Assembly (NCBI GenBank): GCA_963691705.1
Contig: OY829538.1
Location: 28,168,836-28,232,835 of the forward strand
Length of the DNA: 64,000 nucleotides
Reading direction: 5' to 3'
DNA from: Viola odorata
Taxonomy: Eukaryota; Streptophyta; Magnoliopsida; Malpighiales; Violaceae
The first letter of the stretch is position 1. Every line of letters begins with the position of its first letter. The notes under the pieces were generated by a model. That model was not told where the DNA came from and searched no databases. It saw nothing but the letters and a program-made list of their open reading frames with translations. The translations under genes and the position numbers were made by a program. This document shows, piece after piece, positions 45,463-59,354 of the stretch.

Positions 45463-48400
45463 ATGATGGTCATAGGGTCTGTCATAACCCATCAGGTTGT
45501 TCAAGCTAGCTCTCTCAATGTTAAACCCTGTGATTTACATATTATTTCTTTGATTAAACCATTTGGTCTCCACTGTCTAGATGGAATGGGTTTCTTCCAT
45601 ATAGAGAAAGGTTTTCTTTTGATGAATACATGTCTCACAATCAAGGTAGACCTGATCTTCAGCCACAAGAACAAAGGGAACTAAAAATTTCCTCCACTGA
45701 ATGCAGAGGGCAACCCTGTTCTACCTCTTGATGTAGATCTGCCCCCACCAGCTCCTGCACCTCAGCCAGTCCTTGCACAACAACCTGCTCCTCCACCAAA
45801 TCCTCCATCAGCTGCTGCTAGTACCTCCCAGACAGATTCTCACAACTTAACAACCCTCGCAGCTCGGACTGAGCTTCTGTGTGAGCTCTTTGAGCTCCAG
45901 CAAAAAACTGCTAGCGGTAAATTGACCCGGAGGCCGTTGTACATGCCAAGATAAAGATGATGACCTCGGGGTCTGTCATAACCCATCAGGTTGTTCAAGC
46001 TAGCTCTCTCAATGTTAAAACCTATGATTTACATGTTATTTCTTTGATTAAACCACTTGGTCTCCGCTGTCTAGATGGAATGGGTTTCTTTCATATAGAG
46101 AAAGGCTTTCTTTTCATGAATACAGGTTTCACAATCAAGGTGGACCAGATCATCAGCCACAAGAACAAAGGGAACTACAAATTTCCTCCACTGCATGTAG
46201 AAGGCAACCCTGGTTTACCTCTTGATGTTGATCTGCCCCCACCAGCTCCTGCACCTCAGCCAGTCCTTGCACCACAACCTGCTCGTCCACCAAATCCTCC
46301 ATCAGCTGCTTCTAGTACCTCCTAGACAGATTCCCACAACTTTGCAACCCTCGCAGCTCGGACTGAGCTCCTGTGTGAGCTCTTTGAGCTCCAGCAAAAA
46401 ACTGCTAGTGGTAAATTGACCCGGAGGCCATTGTACATGCCAAGATAAAGATGATGGTCATAGGGTCTGTCATAACCCATCAGGTTGTTCAAGCTAGCTC
46501 TCTCAGTGTTAAAACCTGTGATTTACATATTATTTCTTTGATTAAACCACTTGGTCTCCATTGTCTAGATGGAATGGGTTTCTTCCATATAGAGAAAGGT
46601 TTTCTTTTGATGAATACAGGTCTCACAATCAAGGTAGACCAGATCTTCAGCCACAAGAACAAAGGGAACTACAAATTTCCTCCAGTGGATGCAGAAGGCT
46701 ACCCTGTTCTACCTCTTAAAGAGAATCTGCCCCCACCAGCTCCTGCACCTCAGCCAGTCCTTGCACCACAACCTGCTCGTCCACCAAATCCTCCATCAGC
46801 TGCTTCTTGTACCTCCCAGACAGATTCCCACAACTTAGCAACCCTCGCAGCTCGGACTGAGCTCCTGTGTGAGCTCTTTGAGCTCCAGCAAAAAACTGCT
46901 AGCGGTAAATTGACCCGGAGGCCGTTGTGCATGCCAAGATAAAGATGACGGTCATAGGATCTGTCATAACCCATCAGGTTGTTCAAGCTAGCTCTCTCAA
47001 TGTTAAAACCTGTGATTTACATATTATTTCTTTGATTAAACCACTTGGTCTCCACTATCTAGATGGAGTGGGTTTCTTCCATATAGAGAAAGACTTTCTT
47101 TTCATGAATACGGGTTTCACAATGAAGGTGGACCAGATCTTCAGCCACAACAACAAAGGGAACTACAAATTTCCTCCACTGCATGCAGAAGGCAACCCTG
47201 TTCTACCTCTTGATGTAGATCTGCCCCCACCAGCTCCTGAACCTCAGCCAGTCCTTGCACTACAACCTGCTCGTCCACCAAATCCTCCATCAGCTGCTTC
47301 TAGTACCTCCCAGACAGATTCCCACAACTTAGCAACCCTCGCAGCTCGGACTGAGCTCCTGTGTGAGCTCTTTGAGCTCCAGCAAAAAACTGCTAGCGGT
47401 AAATTGACCCGGAGGCCGTTGTACATGCCAAGATAAAGATGATGGTCATAGGGTCTGTCATAACCCATCAGGTTGTTCAAGCTAGCTCTCTCAATGTTAA
47501 ACCCTGTGATTTACATATTATTTCTTTGATTAAACCATTTGGTCTCCACTGTCTAGATGGAATGGGTTTCTTCCATATAGAGAAAGGTTTTCTTTTGATG
47601 AATACAGGTCTCACAATCAAGGTAGACCTGATCTTCAGCCACAAGAACAAAGGGAACTAAAAATTTCCTCCACTGAATGCAGAAGGCAACCCTGTTCTAC
47701 CTCTTGATGTAGATCTGCCCCCACCAGCTCCTGCACCTCAGCCAGTCCTTGCACAACAACCTGCTCCTCCACCAAATCCTCCATCAGCTGCTGCTAGTAC
47801 CTCCCAGACAGATTCTCACAACTTAACAACCCTCGCAGCTCGGACTGAGCTTCTGTGTGAGCTCTTTGAGCTCCAGCAAAAAACTGCTAGCGGTAAATTG
47901 ACCCGGAGGCCGTTGTACATGCCAAGATAAAGATGATGACCTCGGGGTCTGTCATAACCCATCAGGTTGTTCAAGCTAGCTCTCTCAATGTTTAAACCTA
48001 TGATTTACATGTTATTTCTTTGATTAAACCACTTGGTCTCCGCTGTCTAGATGGAATGGGTTTCTTTCATATAGAGAAAGGCTTTCTTTTCATGAATACA
48101 GGTTTCACAATCAAGGTGGACCAGATCATCAGCCACAAGAACAAAGGGAACTACAAATTTCCTCCACTGCATGTAGAAGGCAACCCTGGTTTACCTCTTG
48201 ATGTTGATCTGCCCCCACCAGCTCCTGCACCTCAGCCAGTCCTTGCACCACAACCTGCTCGTCCACCAAATCCTCCATCAGCTGCTTCTAGTACCTCCTA
48301 GACAGATTCCCACAACTTTGCAACCCTCGCAGCTCGGACTGAGCTCTTGTGTGAGCTCCTGTGTGAGCTCTTTGAGCTCCAGCAAAAAACTGCTAGTGGT

Positions 48401-48932
48401 AAATTGACCCGGAGGCCATTGTACATGCCAAGATAAAGATGATGGTCATAGGGTCTGTCATAACCCATCAGGTTGTTCAAGCTAGCTCTCTCAGTGTTAA
48501 AACCTGTGATTTACATATTATTTCTTTGATTAAACCACTTGGTCTCCATTGTCTAGATGGAATGGGTTTCTTCCATATAGAGAAAGGTTTTCTTTTGATG
48601 AATACAGGTCTCACAATCAAGGTAGACCAGATCTTCAGCCACAAGAACAAAGGGAACTACAAATTTCCTCCAGTGGATGCAGAAGGCTACCCTGTTCTAC
48701 CTCTTAAAGAGGATCTGCCCCCACCAGCTCCTGCACCTCAGCCAGTCCTTGCACCACAACCTGCTCGTCCACCAAATCCTCCATCAGCTGCTTCTTGTAC
48801 CTCCCAGACAGATTCCCACAACTTAGCAACCCTCGCAGCTCGGACTGAGCTCCTGTGTGAGCTCTTTGAGCTCCAGCAAAAAACTGCTAGCGGTAAATTG
48901 ACCCGGAGGCCGTTGTACATGCCAAGATAAAG
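45463..48932 (+). repeat. Domain 3 HOR: P-Q-S-T then P-Q-S
   Basis: Starts: 45463 P, 45957 Q, 46451 S, 46945 T; 47439 P, 47933 Q (506 bp), 48439 S. The P unit at 45463 has private tacatgtctcac and gcagagggc variants. The 46451/46945 pair has gttgtgcatgcc and gatgacggtc at its junction, shared with 56391/56885. The 47933 Q unit is the first with the 12-bp GAGCTC expansion and has an extra stop from tgtttaaac in place of tgttaaaac. Confidence 0.88.
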
Positions 48933-50920
48933 ATGATGGTCATAGGGTCTGTCATAACCCATCAGGTTGTTCAAGCTAGCTCTCTCAATGTTAAACCCTG
49001 TGATTTACATATTATTTCTTTGATTAAACCATTTGGTCTCCACTGTCTAGATGGAATGGGTTTCTTCCATATAGAGAAAGGTTTTCTTTTGATGAATACA
49101 GGTCTCACAATCAAGGTAGACCTGATCTTCAGCCACAAGAACAAAGGGAACTAAAAATTTCCTCCACTGAATGCAGAAGGCAACCCTGTTCTACCTCTTG
49201 ATGTAGATCTGCCCCCACCAGCTCCTGCACCTCAGCCAGTCCTTGCACAACAACCTGCTCCTCCACCAAATCCTCCATCAGCTGCTGCTAGTACCTCCCA
49301 GACAGATTCTCACAACTTAACAACCCTCGCAGCTCGGACTGAGCTTCTGTGTGAGCTCTTTGAGCTCCAGCAAAAAACTGCTAGCGGTAAATTGACCCGG
49401 AGGCCGTTGTACATGCCAAGATAAAGATGATGACCTCGGGGTCTGTCATAACCCATCAGGTTGTTCAAGCTAGCTCTCTCAATGTTTAAACCTATGATTT
49501 ACATGTTATTTCTTTGATTAAACCACTTGGTCTCCGCTGTCTAGATGGAATGGGTTTCTTTCATATAGAGAAAGGCTTTCTTTTCATGAATACAGGTTTC
49601 ACAATCAAGGTGGACCAGATCATCAGCCACAAGAACAAAGGGAACTACAAATTTCCTCCACTGCATGTAGAAGGCAACCCTGGTTTACCTCTTGATGTTG
49701 ATCTGCCCCCACCAGCTCCTGCACCTCAGCCAGTCCTTGCACCACAACCTGCTCGTCCACCAAATCCTCCATCAGCTGCTTCTAGTACCTCCTAGACAGA
49801 TTCCCACAACTTTGCAACCCTCGCAGCTCGGACTGAGCTCCTGTGTGAGCTCCTGTGTGAGCTCTTTGAGCTCCAGCAAAAAACTGCTAGTGGTAAATTG
49901 ACCCGGAGGCCATTGTACATGCCAAGATAAAGATGATGGTCATAGGGTCTGTCATAACCCATCAGGTTGTTCAAGCTAGCTCTCTCAGTGTTAAAACCTG
50001 TGATTTACATATTATTTCTTTGATTAAACCACTTGGTCTCCATTGTCTAGATGGAATGGGTTTCTTCCATATAGAGAAAGGTTTTCTTTTGATGAATACA
50101 GGTCTCACAATCAAGGTAGACCAGATCTTCAGCCACAAGAACAAAGGGAACTACAAATTTCCTCCAGTGGATGCAGAAGGCTACCCTGTTCTACCTCTTA
50201 AAGAGGATCTGCCCCCACCAGCTCCTGCACCTCAGCCAGTCCTTGCACCACAACCTGCTCGTCCACCAAATCCTCCATCAGCTGCTTCTTGTACCTCCCA
50301 GACAGATTCCCACAACTTAGCAACCCTCGCAGCTCGGACTGAGCTCCTGTGTGAGCTCTTTGAGCTCCAGCAAAAAACTGCTAGCGGTAAATTGACCCGG
50401 AGGCCGTTGTACATGCCAAGATAAAGATGATGGTCATAGGGTCTGTCATAACCCATCAGGTTGTTTAAGCTAGCTCTCTCAATGTTAAAACCTGTGATTT
50501 ACATATTATTTCTTTGATTAAACCACTTGGTCTCCACTATCTAGATGGAGTGGGTTTCTTCCATATAGAGAAAGACTTTCTTTTCATGAATACGGGTTTC
50601 ACAATGAAGGTGGACCAGATCTTCAGCCACAACAACAAAGGGAACTACAAATTTCCTCCACTGCATGCAGAAGGCAACCCTGTTCTACCTCTTGATGTAG
50701 ATCTGCCCCCACCAGCTCCTGAACCTCAGCCAGTCCTTGCACTACAACCTGCTCGTCCACCAAATCCTCCATCAGCTGCTTCTAGTACCTCCCAGACAGA
50801 TTCCCACAACTTAGCAACCCTCGCAGCTCGGACTGAGCTCCTGTGTGAGCTCTTTGAGCTCCAGCAAAAAACTGCTAGCGGTAAATTGACCCGGAGGCCG
50901 TTGTACATGCCAAGATAAAG
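48933..50920 (+). repeat. Domain 3 4-mer HOR copy (1988 bp)
   Basis: P 48933, Q 49427 (506 bp), S 49933, T 50427. The T unit reads gttgtttaagc, which opens with a stop, so only an internal frame from 50514 remains. The next copy shares this variant. Confidence 0.92.
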
Positions 50921-52908
50921 ATGATGGTCATAGGGTCTGTCATAACCCATCAGGTTGTTCAAGCTAGCTCTCTCAATGTTAAACCCTGTGATTTACATAT
51001 TATTTCTTTGATTAAACCATTTGGTCTCCACTGTCTAGATGGAATGGGTTTCTTCCATATAGAGAAAGGTTTTCTTTTGATGAATACAGGTCTCACAATC
51101 AAGGTAGACCTGATCTTCAGCCACAAGAACAAAGGGAACTAAAAATTTCCTCCACTGAATGCAGAAGGCAACCCTGTTCTACCTCTTGATGTAGATCTGC
51201 CCCCACCAGCTCCTGCACCTCAGCCAGTCCTTGCACAACAACCTGCTCCTCCACCAAATCCTCCATCAGCTGCTGCTAGTACCTCCCAGACAGATTCTCA
51301 CAACTTAACAACCCTCGCAGCTCGGACTGAGCTTCTGTGTGAGCTCTTTGAGCTCCAGCAAAAAACTGCTAGCGGTAAATTGACCCGGAGGCCGTTGTAC
51401 ATGCCAAGATAAAGATGATGACCTCGGGGTCTGTCATAACCCATCAGGTTGTTCAAGCTAGCTCTCTCAATGTTAAAACCTATGATTTACATGTTATTTC
51501 TTTGATTAAACCACTTGGTCTCCGCTGTCTAGATGGAATGGGTTTCTTTCATATAGAGAAAGGCTTTCTTTTCATGAATACAGGTTTCACAATCAAGGTG
51601 GACCAGATCATCAGCCACAAGAACAAAGGGAACTACAAATTTCCTCCACTGCATGTAGAAGGCAACCCTGGTTTACCTCTTGATGTTGATCTGCCCCCAC
51701 CAGCTCCTGCACCTCAGCCAGTCCTTGCACCACAACCTGCTCGTCCACCAAATCCTCCATCAGCTGCTTCTAGTACCTCCTAGACAGATTCCCACAACTT
51801 TGCAACCCTCGCAGCTCGGACTGAGCTCCTGTGTGAGCTCCTGTGTGAGCTCTTTGAGCTCCAGCAAAAAACTGCTAGTGGTAAATTGACCCGGAGGCCA
51901 TTGTACATGCCAAGATAAAGATGATGGTCATAGGGTCTGTCATAACCCATCAGGTTGTTCAAGCTAGCTCTCTCAGTGTTAAAACCTGTGATTTACATAT
52001 TATTTCTTTGATTAAACCACTTGGTCTCCATTGTCTAGATGGAATGGGTTTCTTCCATATAGAGAAAGGTTTTCTTTTGATGAATACAGGTCTCACAATC
52101 AAGGTAGACCAGATCTTCAGCCACAAGAACAAAGGGAACTACAAATTTCCTCCAGTGGATGCAGAAGGCTACCCTGTTCTACCTCTTAAAGAGGATCTGC
52201 CCCCACCAGCTCCTGCACCTCAGCCAGTCCTTGCACCACAACCTGCTCGTCCACCAAATCCTCCATCAGCTGCTTCTTGTACCTCCCAGACAGATTCCCA
52301 CAACTTAGCAACCCTCGCAGCTCGGACTGAGCTCCTGTGTGAGCTCTTTGAGCTCCAGCAAAAAACTGCTAGCGGTAAATTGACCCGGAGGCCGTTGTAC
52401 ATGCGAAGATAAAGATGATGGTCATAGGGTCTGTCATAACCCATCAGGTTGTTTAAGCTAGCTCTCTCAATGTTAAAACCTGTGATTTACATATTATTTC
52501 TTTGATTAAACCACTTGGTCTCCACTATCTAGATGGAGTGGGTTTCTTCCATATAGAGAAAGACTTTCTTTTCATGAATACGGGTTTCACAATGAAGGTG
52601 GACCAGATCTTCAGCCACAACAACAAAGGGAACTACAAATTTCCTCCACTGCATGCAGAAGGCAACCCTGTTCTACCTCTTGATGTAGATCTGCCCCCAC
52701 CAGCTCCTGAACCTCAGCCAGTCCTTGCACTACAACCTGCTCGTCCACCAAATCCTCCATCAGCTGCTTCTAGTACCTCCCAGACAGATTCCCACAACTT
52801 AGCAACCCTCGCAGCTCGTACTGAGCTCCTGTGTGAGCTCTTTGAGCTCCAGCAAAAAACTGCTAGCGGTAAATTGACCCGGAGGCCGTTGAACATGCCA
52901 AGATAAAG
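50921..52908 (+). repeat. Domain 3 4-mer HOR copy (1988 bp)
   Basis: P 50921, Q 51415 (506 bp), S 51921, T 52415. Offset exactly 1988 bp from the preceding copy. Private changes: catgcgaag at 52402, gctcgtactg near 52816 and gttgaacatgcc near 52890. Confidence 0.92.
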
Positions 52909-53896
52909 ATGATGGTCATAGGGTCTGTCATAACCCATCAGGTTGTTCAAGCTAGCTCTCTCAATGTTAAACCCTGTGATTTACATATTATTTCTTTGAT
53001 TAAACCATTTGGTCTCCACTGTCTAGATGGAATGGGTTTCTTCCATATAGAGAAAGGTTTTCTTTTGATGAATACAGGTCTCACAATCAAGGTAGACCTG
53101 ATCTTCAGCCACAAGAACAAAGGGAACCAAAAATTTCCTCCACTGAATGCAGAAGGCAACCCTGTTCTACCTCTTGATGTAGATCTGCCCCCACCAGCTC
53201 CTGCACCTCAGCCAGTCCTTGCACAACAACCTGCTCCTCCACCAAATCCTCCATCAGCTGCTGCTAGTACCTCCCAGACAGATTCTCACAACTTAACAAC
53301 CCTCGCAGCTCGGACTGAGCTTCTGTGTGAGCTCTTTGAGCTCCAGCAAAAAACTGCTAGCGGTAAATTGACCCGGAGGCCGTTGTACATGCCAAGATAA
53401 AGATGATGACCTCGGGGTCTGTCATAACCCATCAGGTTGTTCAAGCTAGCTCTCTCAATGTTAAAACCTGTGATTTACATATTATTTCTTTGATTAAACC
53501 ACTTGGTCTCCACTATCTAGATGGAGTGGGTTTCTTCCATATAGAGAAAGACTTTCTTTTCATGAATACGGGTTTCACAATGAAGGTGGACCAGATCTTC
53601 AGCCACAACAACAAAGGGAACTACAAATTTCCTCCACTGCATGCAGAAGGCAACCCTGTTCTACCTCTTGATGTAGATCTGCCCCCACCAGCTCCTGAAC
53701 CTCAGCCAGTCCTTGCACTACAACCTGCTCGTCCACCAAATCCTCCATCAGCTGCTTCTAGTACCTCCCAGACAGATTCCCACAACTTAGCAACCCTCGC
53801 AGCTCGGACTGAGCTCCTGTGTGAGCTCTTTGAGCTCCAGCAAAAAACTGCTAGCGGTAAATTGACCCGGAGGCCGTTGTACATGCCAAGATAAAG
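52909..53896 (+). repeat. Two-monomer remnant with hybrid unit
   Basis: 52909 is a P unit in which the TAA stop reads CAA (gggaaccaaaaa near 53127), reopening the 163-codon frame. 53403 has the Q 5' tag acctcgggg joined to a T body. Q and S are missing, consistent with unequal exchange between Q and T near the unit start. Confidence 0.88.
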
Positions 53897-55390
53897 ATGA
53901 TGGTCATAGGGTCTGTCATAACCCATCAGGTTGTTCAAGCTAGCTCTCTCAATGTTAAACCCTGTGATTTACATATTATTTCTTTGATTAAACCATTTGG
54001 TCTCCACTGTCTAGATGGAATGGGTTTCTTCCATATAGAGAAAGGTTTTCTTTTGATGAATACAGGTCTCACAATCAAGGTAGACCTGATCTTCAGCCAC
54101 AAGAACAAAGGGAACTAAAAATTTCCTCCACTGAATGCAGAAGGCAACCCTGTTCTACCTCTTGATGTAGATCTGCCCCCACCAGCTCCTGCACCTCAGC
54201 CACTCCTTGCACAACAACCTGCTCCTCCACCAAATCCTCCATCAGCTGCTGCTAGTACCTCCCAGACAGATTCTCACAACTTAACAACCCTCGCAGCTCG
54301 GACTGAGCTTCTGTGTGAGCTCTTTGAGCTCCAGCAAAAAACTGCTAGCGGTAAATTGACCCGGAGGCCGTTGTACATGCCAAGATAAAGATGATGACCT
54401 CGGGGTCTGTCATAACCCATCAGGTTGTTCAAGCTAGCTCTCTCAATGTTAAAACCTATGATTTACATGTTATTTCTTTGATTAAACCACTTGGTCTCCG
54501 CTGTCTAGATGGAATGGGTTTCTTTCATATAGAGAAAGGCTTTCTTTTCATGAATACAGGTTTCACAATCAAGGTGGACCAGATCATCAGCCACAAGAAC
54601 AAAGGGAACTACAAATTTCCTCCACTGCATGTAGAAGGCAACCCTGGTTTACCTCTTGATGTTGATCTGCCCCCACCAGCTCCTGCACCTCAGCCAGTCC
54701 TTGCACCACAACCTGCTCGTCCACCAAATCCTCCATCAGCTGCTTCTAGTACCTCCTAGACAGATTCCCACAACTTTGCAACCCTCGCAGCTCGGACTGA
54801 GCTCCTGTGTGAGCTCCTGTGTGAGCTCTTTGAGCTCCAGCAAAAAACTGCTAGTGGTAAATTGACCCGGAGGCCATTGTACATGCCAAGATAAAGATGA
54901 TGGTCATAGGGTCTGTCATAACCCATCAGGTTGTTCAAGCTAGCTCTCTCAGTGTTAAAACCTGTGATTTACATATTATTTCTTTGATTAAACCACTTGG
55001 TCTCCATTGTCTAGATGGAATGGGTTTCTTCCATATAGAGAAAGGTTTTCTTTTGATGAATACAGGTCTCACAATCAAGGTAGACCAGATCTTCAGCCAC
55101 AAGAACAAAGGGAACTACAAATTTCCTCCAGTGGATGCAGAAGGCTACCCTGTTCTACCTCTTAAAGAGGATCTGCCCCCACCAGCTCCTGCACCTCAGC
55201 CAGTCCTTGCACCACAACCTGCTCGTCCACCAAATCCTCCATCAGCTGCTTCTTGTACCTCCCAGACAGATTCCCACAACTTAGCAACCCTCGCAGCTCG
55301 GACTGAGCTCCTGTGTGAGCTCTTTGAGCTCCAGCAAAAAACTGCTAGCGGTAAATTGACCCGGAGGCCGTTGTACATGCCAAGATAAAG
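53897..55390 (+). repeat. Domain 3 3-mer P-Q-S (1494 bp)
   Basis: P 53897, Q 54391 (506 bp), S 54897; T is absent. The P unit has a private cagccactcc variant near 54199. Confidence 0.9.
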
Positions 55391-57378
55391 ATGATGGTCA
55401 TAGGGTCTGTCATAACCCATCAGGTTGTTCAAGCTAGCTCTCTCAATGTTAAACCCTGTGATTTACATATTATTTCTTTGATTAAACCATTTGGTCTCCA
55501 CTGTCTAGATGGAATGGGTTTCTTCCATATAGAGAAAGGTTTTCTTTTGATGAATACAGGTCTCACAATCAAGGTAGACCTGATCTTCAGCCACAAGAAC
55601 AAAGGGAACTAAAAATTTCCTCCACTGAATGCAGAAGGCAACCCTGTTCTACCTCTTGATGTAGATCTGCCCCCACCAGCTCCTGCACCTCAGCCAGTCC
55701 TTGCACAACAACCTGCTCCTCCACCAAATCCTCCATCAGCTGCTGCTAGTACCTCCCAGACAGATTCTCACAACTTAACAACCCTCGCAGCTCGGACTGA
55801 GCTTCTGTGTGAGCTCTTTGAGCTCCAGCAAAAAACTGCTAGCGGTAAATTGACCCGGAGGCCGTTGTACATGCCAAGATAAAGATGATGACCTCGGGGT
55901 CTGTCATAACCCATCAGGTTGTTCAAGCTAGCTCTCTCAATGTTAAAACCTATGATTTACATGTTATTTCTTTGATTAAACCACTTGGTCTCCGCTGTCT
56001 AGATGGAATGGGTTTCTTTCATATAGAGAAAGGCTTTCTTTTCATGAATACAGGTTTCACAATCAAGGTGGACCAGATCATCAGCCACAAGAACAAAGGG
56101 AACTACAAATTTCCTCCACTGCATGTATAAGGCAACCCTGGTTTACCTCTTGATGTTGATCTGCCCCCACCAGCTCCTGCACCTCAGCCAGTCCTTGCAC
56201 CACAACCTGCTCGTCCACCAAATCCTCCATCAGCTGCTTCTAGTACCTCCTAGACAGATTCCCACAACTTTGCAACCCTCGCAGCTCGGACTGAGCTCCT
56301 GTGTGAGCTCCTGTGTGAGCTCTTTGAGCTCCAGCAAAAAACTGCTAGTGGTAAATTGACCCGGAGGCCATTGTACATGCCAAGATAAAGATGATGGTCA
56401 TAGGGTCTGTCATAACCCATCAGGTTGTTCAAGCTAGCTCTCTCAGTGTTAAAACCTGTGATTTACATATTATTTCTTTGATTAAACCACTTGGTCTCCA
56501 TTGTCTAGATGGAATGGGTTTCTTCCATATAGAGAAAGGTTTTCTTTTGATGAATACAGGTCTCACAATCAAGGTAGACCAGATCTTCAGCCACAAGAAC
56601 AAAGGGAACTACAAATTTCCTCCAGTGGATGCAGAAGGCTACCCTGTTCTACCTCTTAAAGAGGATCTGCCCCCACCAGCTCCTGCACCTCAGCCAGTCC
56701 TTGCACCACAACCTGCTCGTCCACCAAATCCTCCATCAGCTGCTTCTTGTACCTCCCAGACAGATTCCCACAACTTAGCAACCCTCGCAGCTCGGACTGA
56801 GCTCCTGTGTGAGCTCTTTGAGCTCCAGCAAAAAACTGCTAGCGGTAAATTGACCCGGAGGCCGTTGTGCATGCCAAGATAAAGATGACGGTCATAGGGT
56901 CTGTCATAACCCATCAGGTTGTTCAAGCTAGCTCTCTCAATGTTAAAACCTGTGATTTACATATTATTTCTTTGATTAAACCACTTGGTCTCCACTATCT
57001 AGATGGAGTGGGTTTCTTCCATATAGAGAAAGACTTTCTTTTCATGAATACGGGTTTCACAATGAAGGTGGACCAGATCTTCAGCCACAACAACAAAGGG
57101 AACTACAAATTTCCTCCACTGCATGCAGAAGGCAACCCTGTTCTACCTCTTGATGTAGATCTGCCCCCACCAGCTCCTGAACCTCAGCCAGTCCTTGCAC
57201 TACAACCTGCTCGTCCACCAAATCCTCCATCAGCTGCTTCTAGTACCTCCCAGACAGATTCCCACAACTTAGCAACCCTCGCAGCTCGGACTGAGCTCCT
57301 GTGTGAGCTCTTTGAGCTCCAGCAAAAAACTGGTAGCGGTAAATTGACCCGGAGGCCGTTGTACATGCCAAGATAAAG
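55391..57378 (+). repeat. Domain 3 4-mer HOR copy (1988 bp)
   Basis: P 55391, Q 55885 (506 bp), S 56391, T 56885. Q has an extra stop (catgtataagg, TAA at 56128-56130) besides its usual TAG. T has the aaaaactggtagc variant seen otherwise in the 674-bp monomers of domain 2. Confidence 0.92.
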
Positions 57379-59354
57379 ATGATGGTCATAGGGTCTGTCA
57401 TAACCCATCAGGTTGTTCAAGCTAGCTCTCTCAATGTTAAACCCTGTGATTTACATATTATTTCTTTGATTAAACCATTTGGTCTCCACTGTCTAGATGG
57501 AATGGGTTTCTTCCATATAGAGAAAGGTTTTCTTTTGATGAATACAGGTCTCACAATCAAGGTAGACCTGATCTTCAGCCACAAGAACAAAGGGAACTAA
57601 AAATTTCCTCCACTGAATGCAGAAGGCAACCCTGTTCTACCTCTTGATGTAGATCTGCCCCCACCAGCTCCTGCACCTCAGCCAGTCCTTGCACAACAAC
57701 CTGCTCCTCCACCAAATCCTCCATCAGCTGCTGCTAGTACCTCCCAGACAGATTCTCACAACTTAACAACCCTCGCAGCTCGGACTGAGCTTCTGTGTGA
57801 GCTCTTTGAGCTCCAGCAAAAAACTGCTAGCGGTAAATTGACCCGGAGGCCGTTGTACATGCCAAGATAAAGATGATGACCTCGGGGTCTGTCATAACCC
57901 ATCAGGTTGTTCAAGCTAGCTCTCTCAATGTTAAAACCTATGATTTACATGTTATTTCTTTGATTAAACCACTTGGTCTCCGCTGTCTAGATGGAATGGG
58001 TTTCTTTCATATAGAGAAAGGCTTTCTTTTCATGAATACAGGTTTCACAATCAAGGTGGACCAGATCATCAGCCACAAGAACAAAGGGAACTACAAATTT
58101 CCTCCACTGCATGTAGAAGGCAACCCTGGTTTACCTCTTGATGTTGATCTGCCCCCACCAGCTCCTGCACCTCAGCCAGTCCTTGCACCACAACCTGCTC
58201 GTCCACCAAATCCTCCATCAGCTGCTTCTAGTACCTCCTAGACAGATTCCCACAACTTTGCAACCCTCGCAGCTCGGACTGAGCTCCTGTGTGAGCTCTT
58301 TGAGCTCCAGCAAAAAACTGCTAGTGGTAAATTGACCCGGAGGCCATTGTACATGCCAAGATAAAGATGATGGTCATAGGGTCTGTCATAACCCATCAGG
58401 TTGTTCAAGCTAGCTCTCTCAGTGTTAAAACCTGTGATTTACATATTATTTCTTTGATTAAACCACTTGGTCTCCATTGTCTAGATGGAATGGGTTTCTT
58501 CCATATAGAGAAAGGTTTTCGTTTGATGAATACAGGTCTCACAATCAAGGTAGACCAGATCTTCAGCCACAAGAACAAAGGGAACTACAAATTTCCTCCA
58601 GTGGATGCAGAAGGCTACCCTGTTCTACCTCTTAAAGAGGATCTGCCCCCACCAGCTCCTGCACCTCAGCCAGTCCTTGCACCACAACCTGCTCGTCCAC
58701 CAAATCCTCCATCAGCTGCTTCTTGTGCCTCCTAGACAGATTCCCACAACTTAGCAACCCTCGCAGCTCGGACTGAGCTCCTGTGTGAGCTCTTTGAGCT
58801 CCAGCAAAAAACTGCTAGCGGTAAATTGACCCGGAGGCCGTTGTACATGCCAAGATAAAGATGATGGTCATAGGGTCTGTCATAACCCATCAGGTTGTTC
58901 AAGCTAGCTCTCTCAATGTTAAAACCTGTGATTTACATATTATTTCTTTGATTAAACCACTTGGTCTCCACTATCTAGATGGAGTGGGTTTCTTCCATAT
59001 AGAGAAAGACTTTCTTTTCATGAATACGGGTTTCACAATGAAGGTGGACCAGATCTTCAGCCACAACAACAAAGGGAACTACAAATTTCCTCCACTGCAT
59101 GCAGAAGGCAACCCTGTTCTACCTCTTGATGTAGATCTGCCCCCACCAGCTCCTGAACCTCAGCCAGTCCTTGCACTACAACCTGCTCGTCCACCAAATC
59201 CTCCATCAGCTGCTTCTAGTACCTCCCAGACAGATTCCCACAACTTAGCAACCCTCGCAGCTCGGACTGAGCTCCTGTGTGAGCTCTTTGAGCTCCAGCA
59301 AAAAACTGCTAGCGGTAAATTGACCCGGAGGCCGTTGTACATGCCAAGATAAAG
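57379..59354 (+). repeat. Domain 3 4-mer HOR copy (1976 bp)
   Basis: P 57379, Q 57873 (494 bp, without the 12-bp expansion), S 58367, T 58861. S has tttcgtttgatg and a tgtgcctcctag stop (near 58733). Confidence 0.92.
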
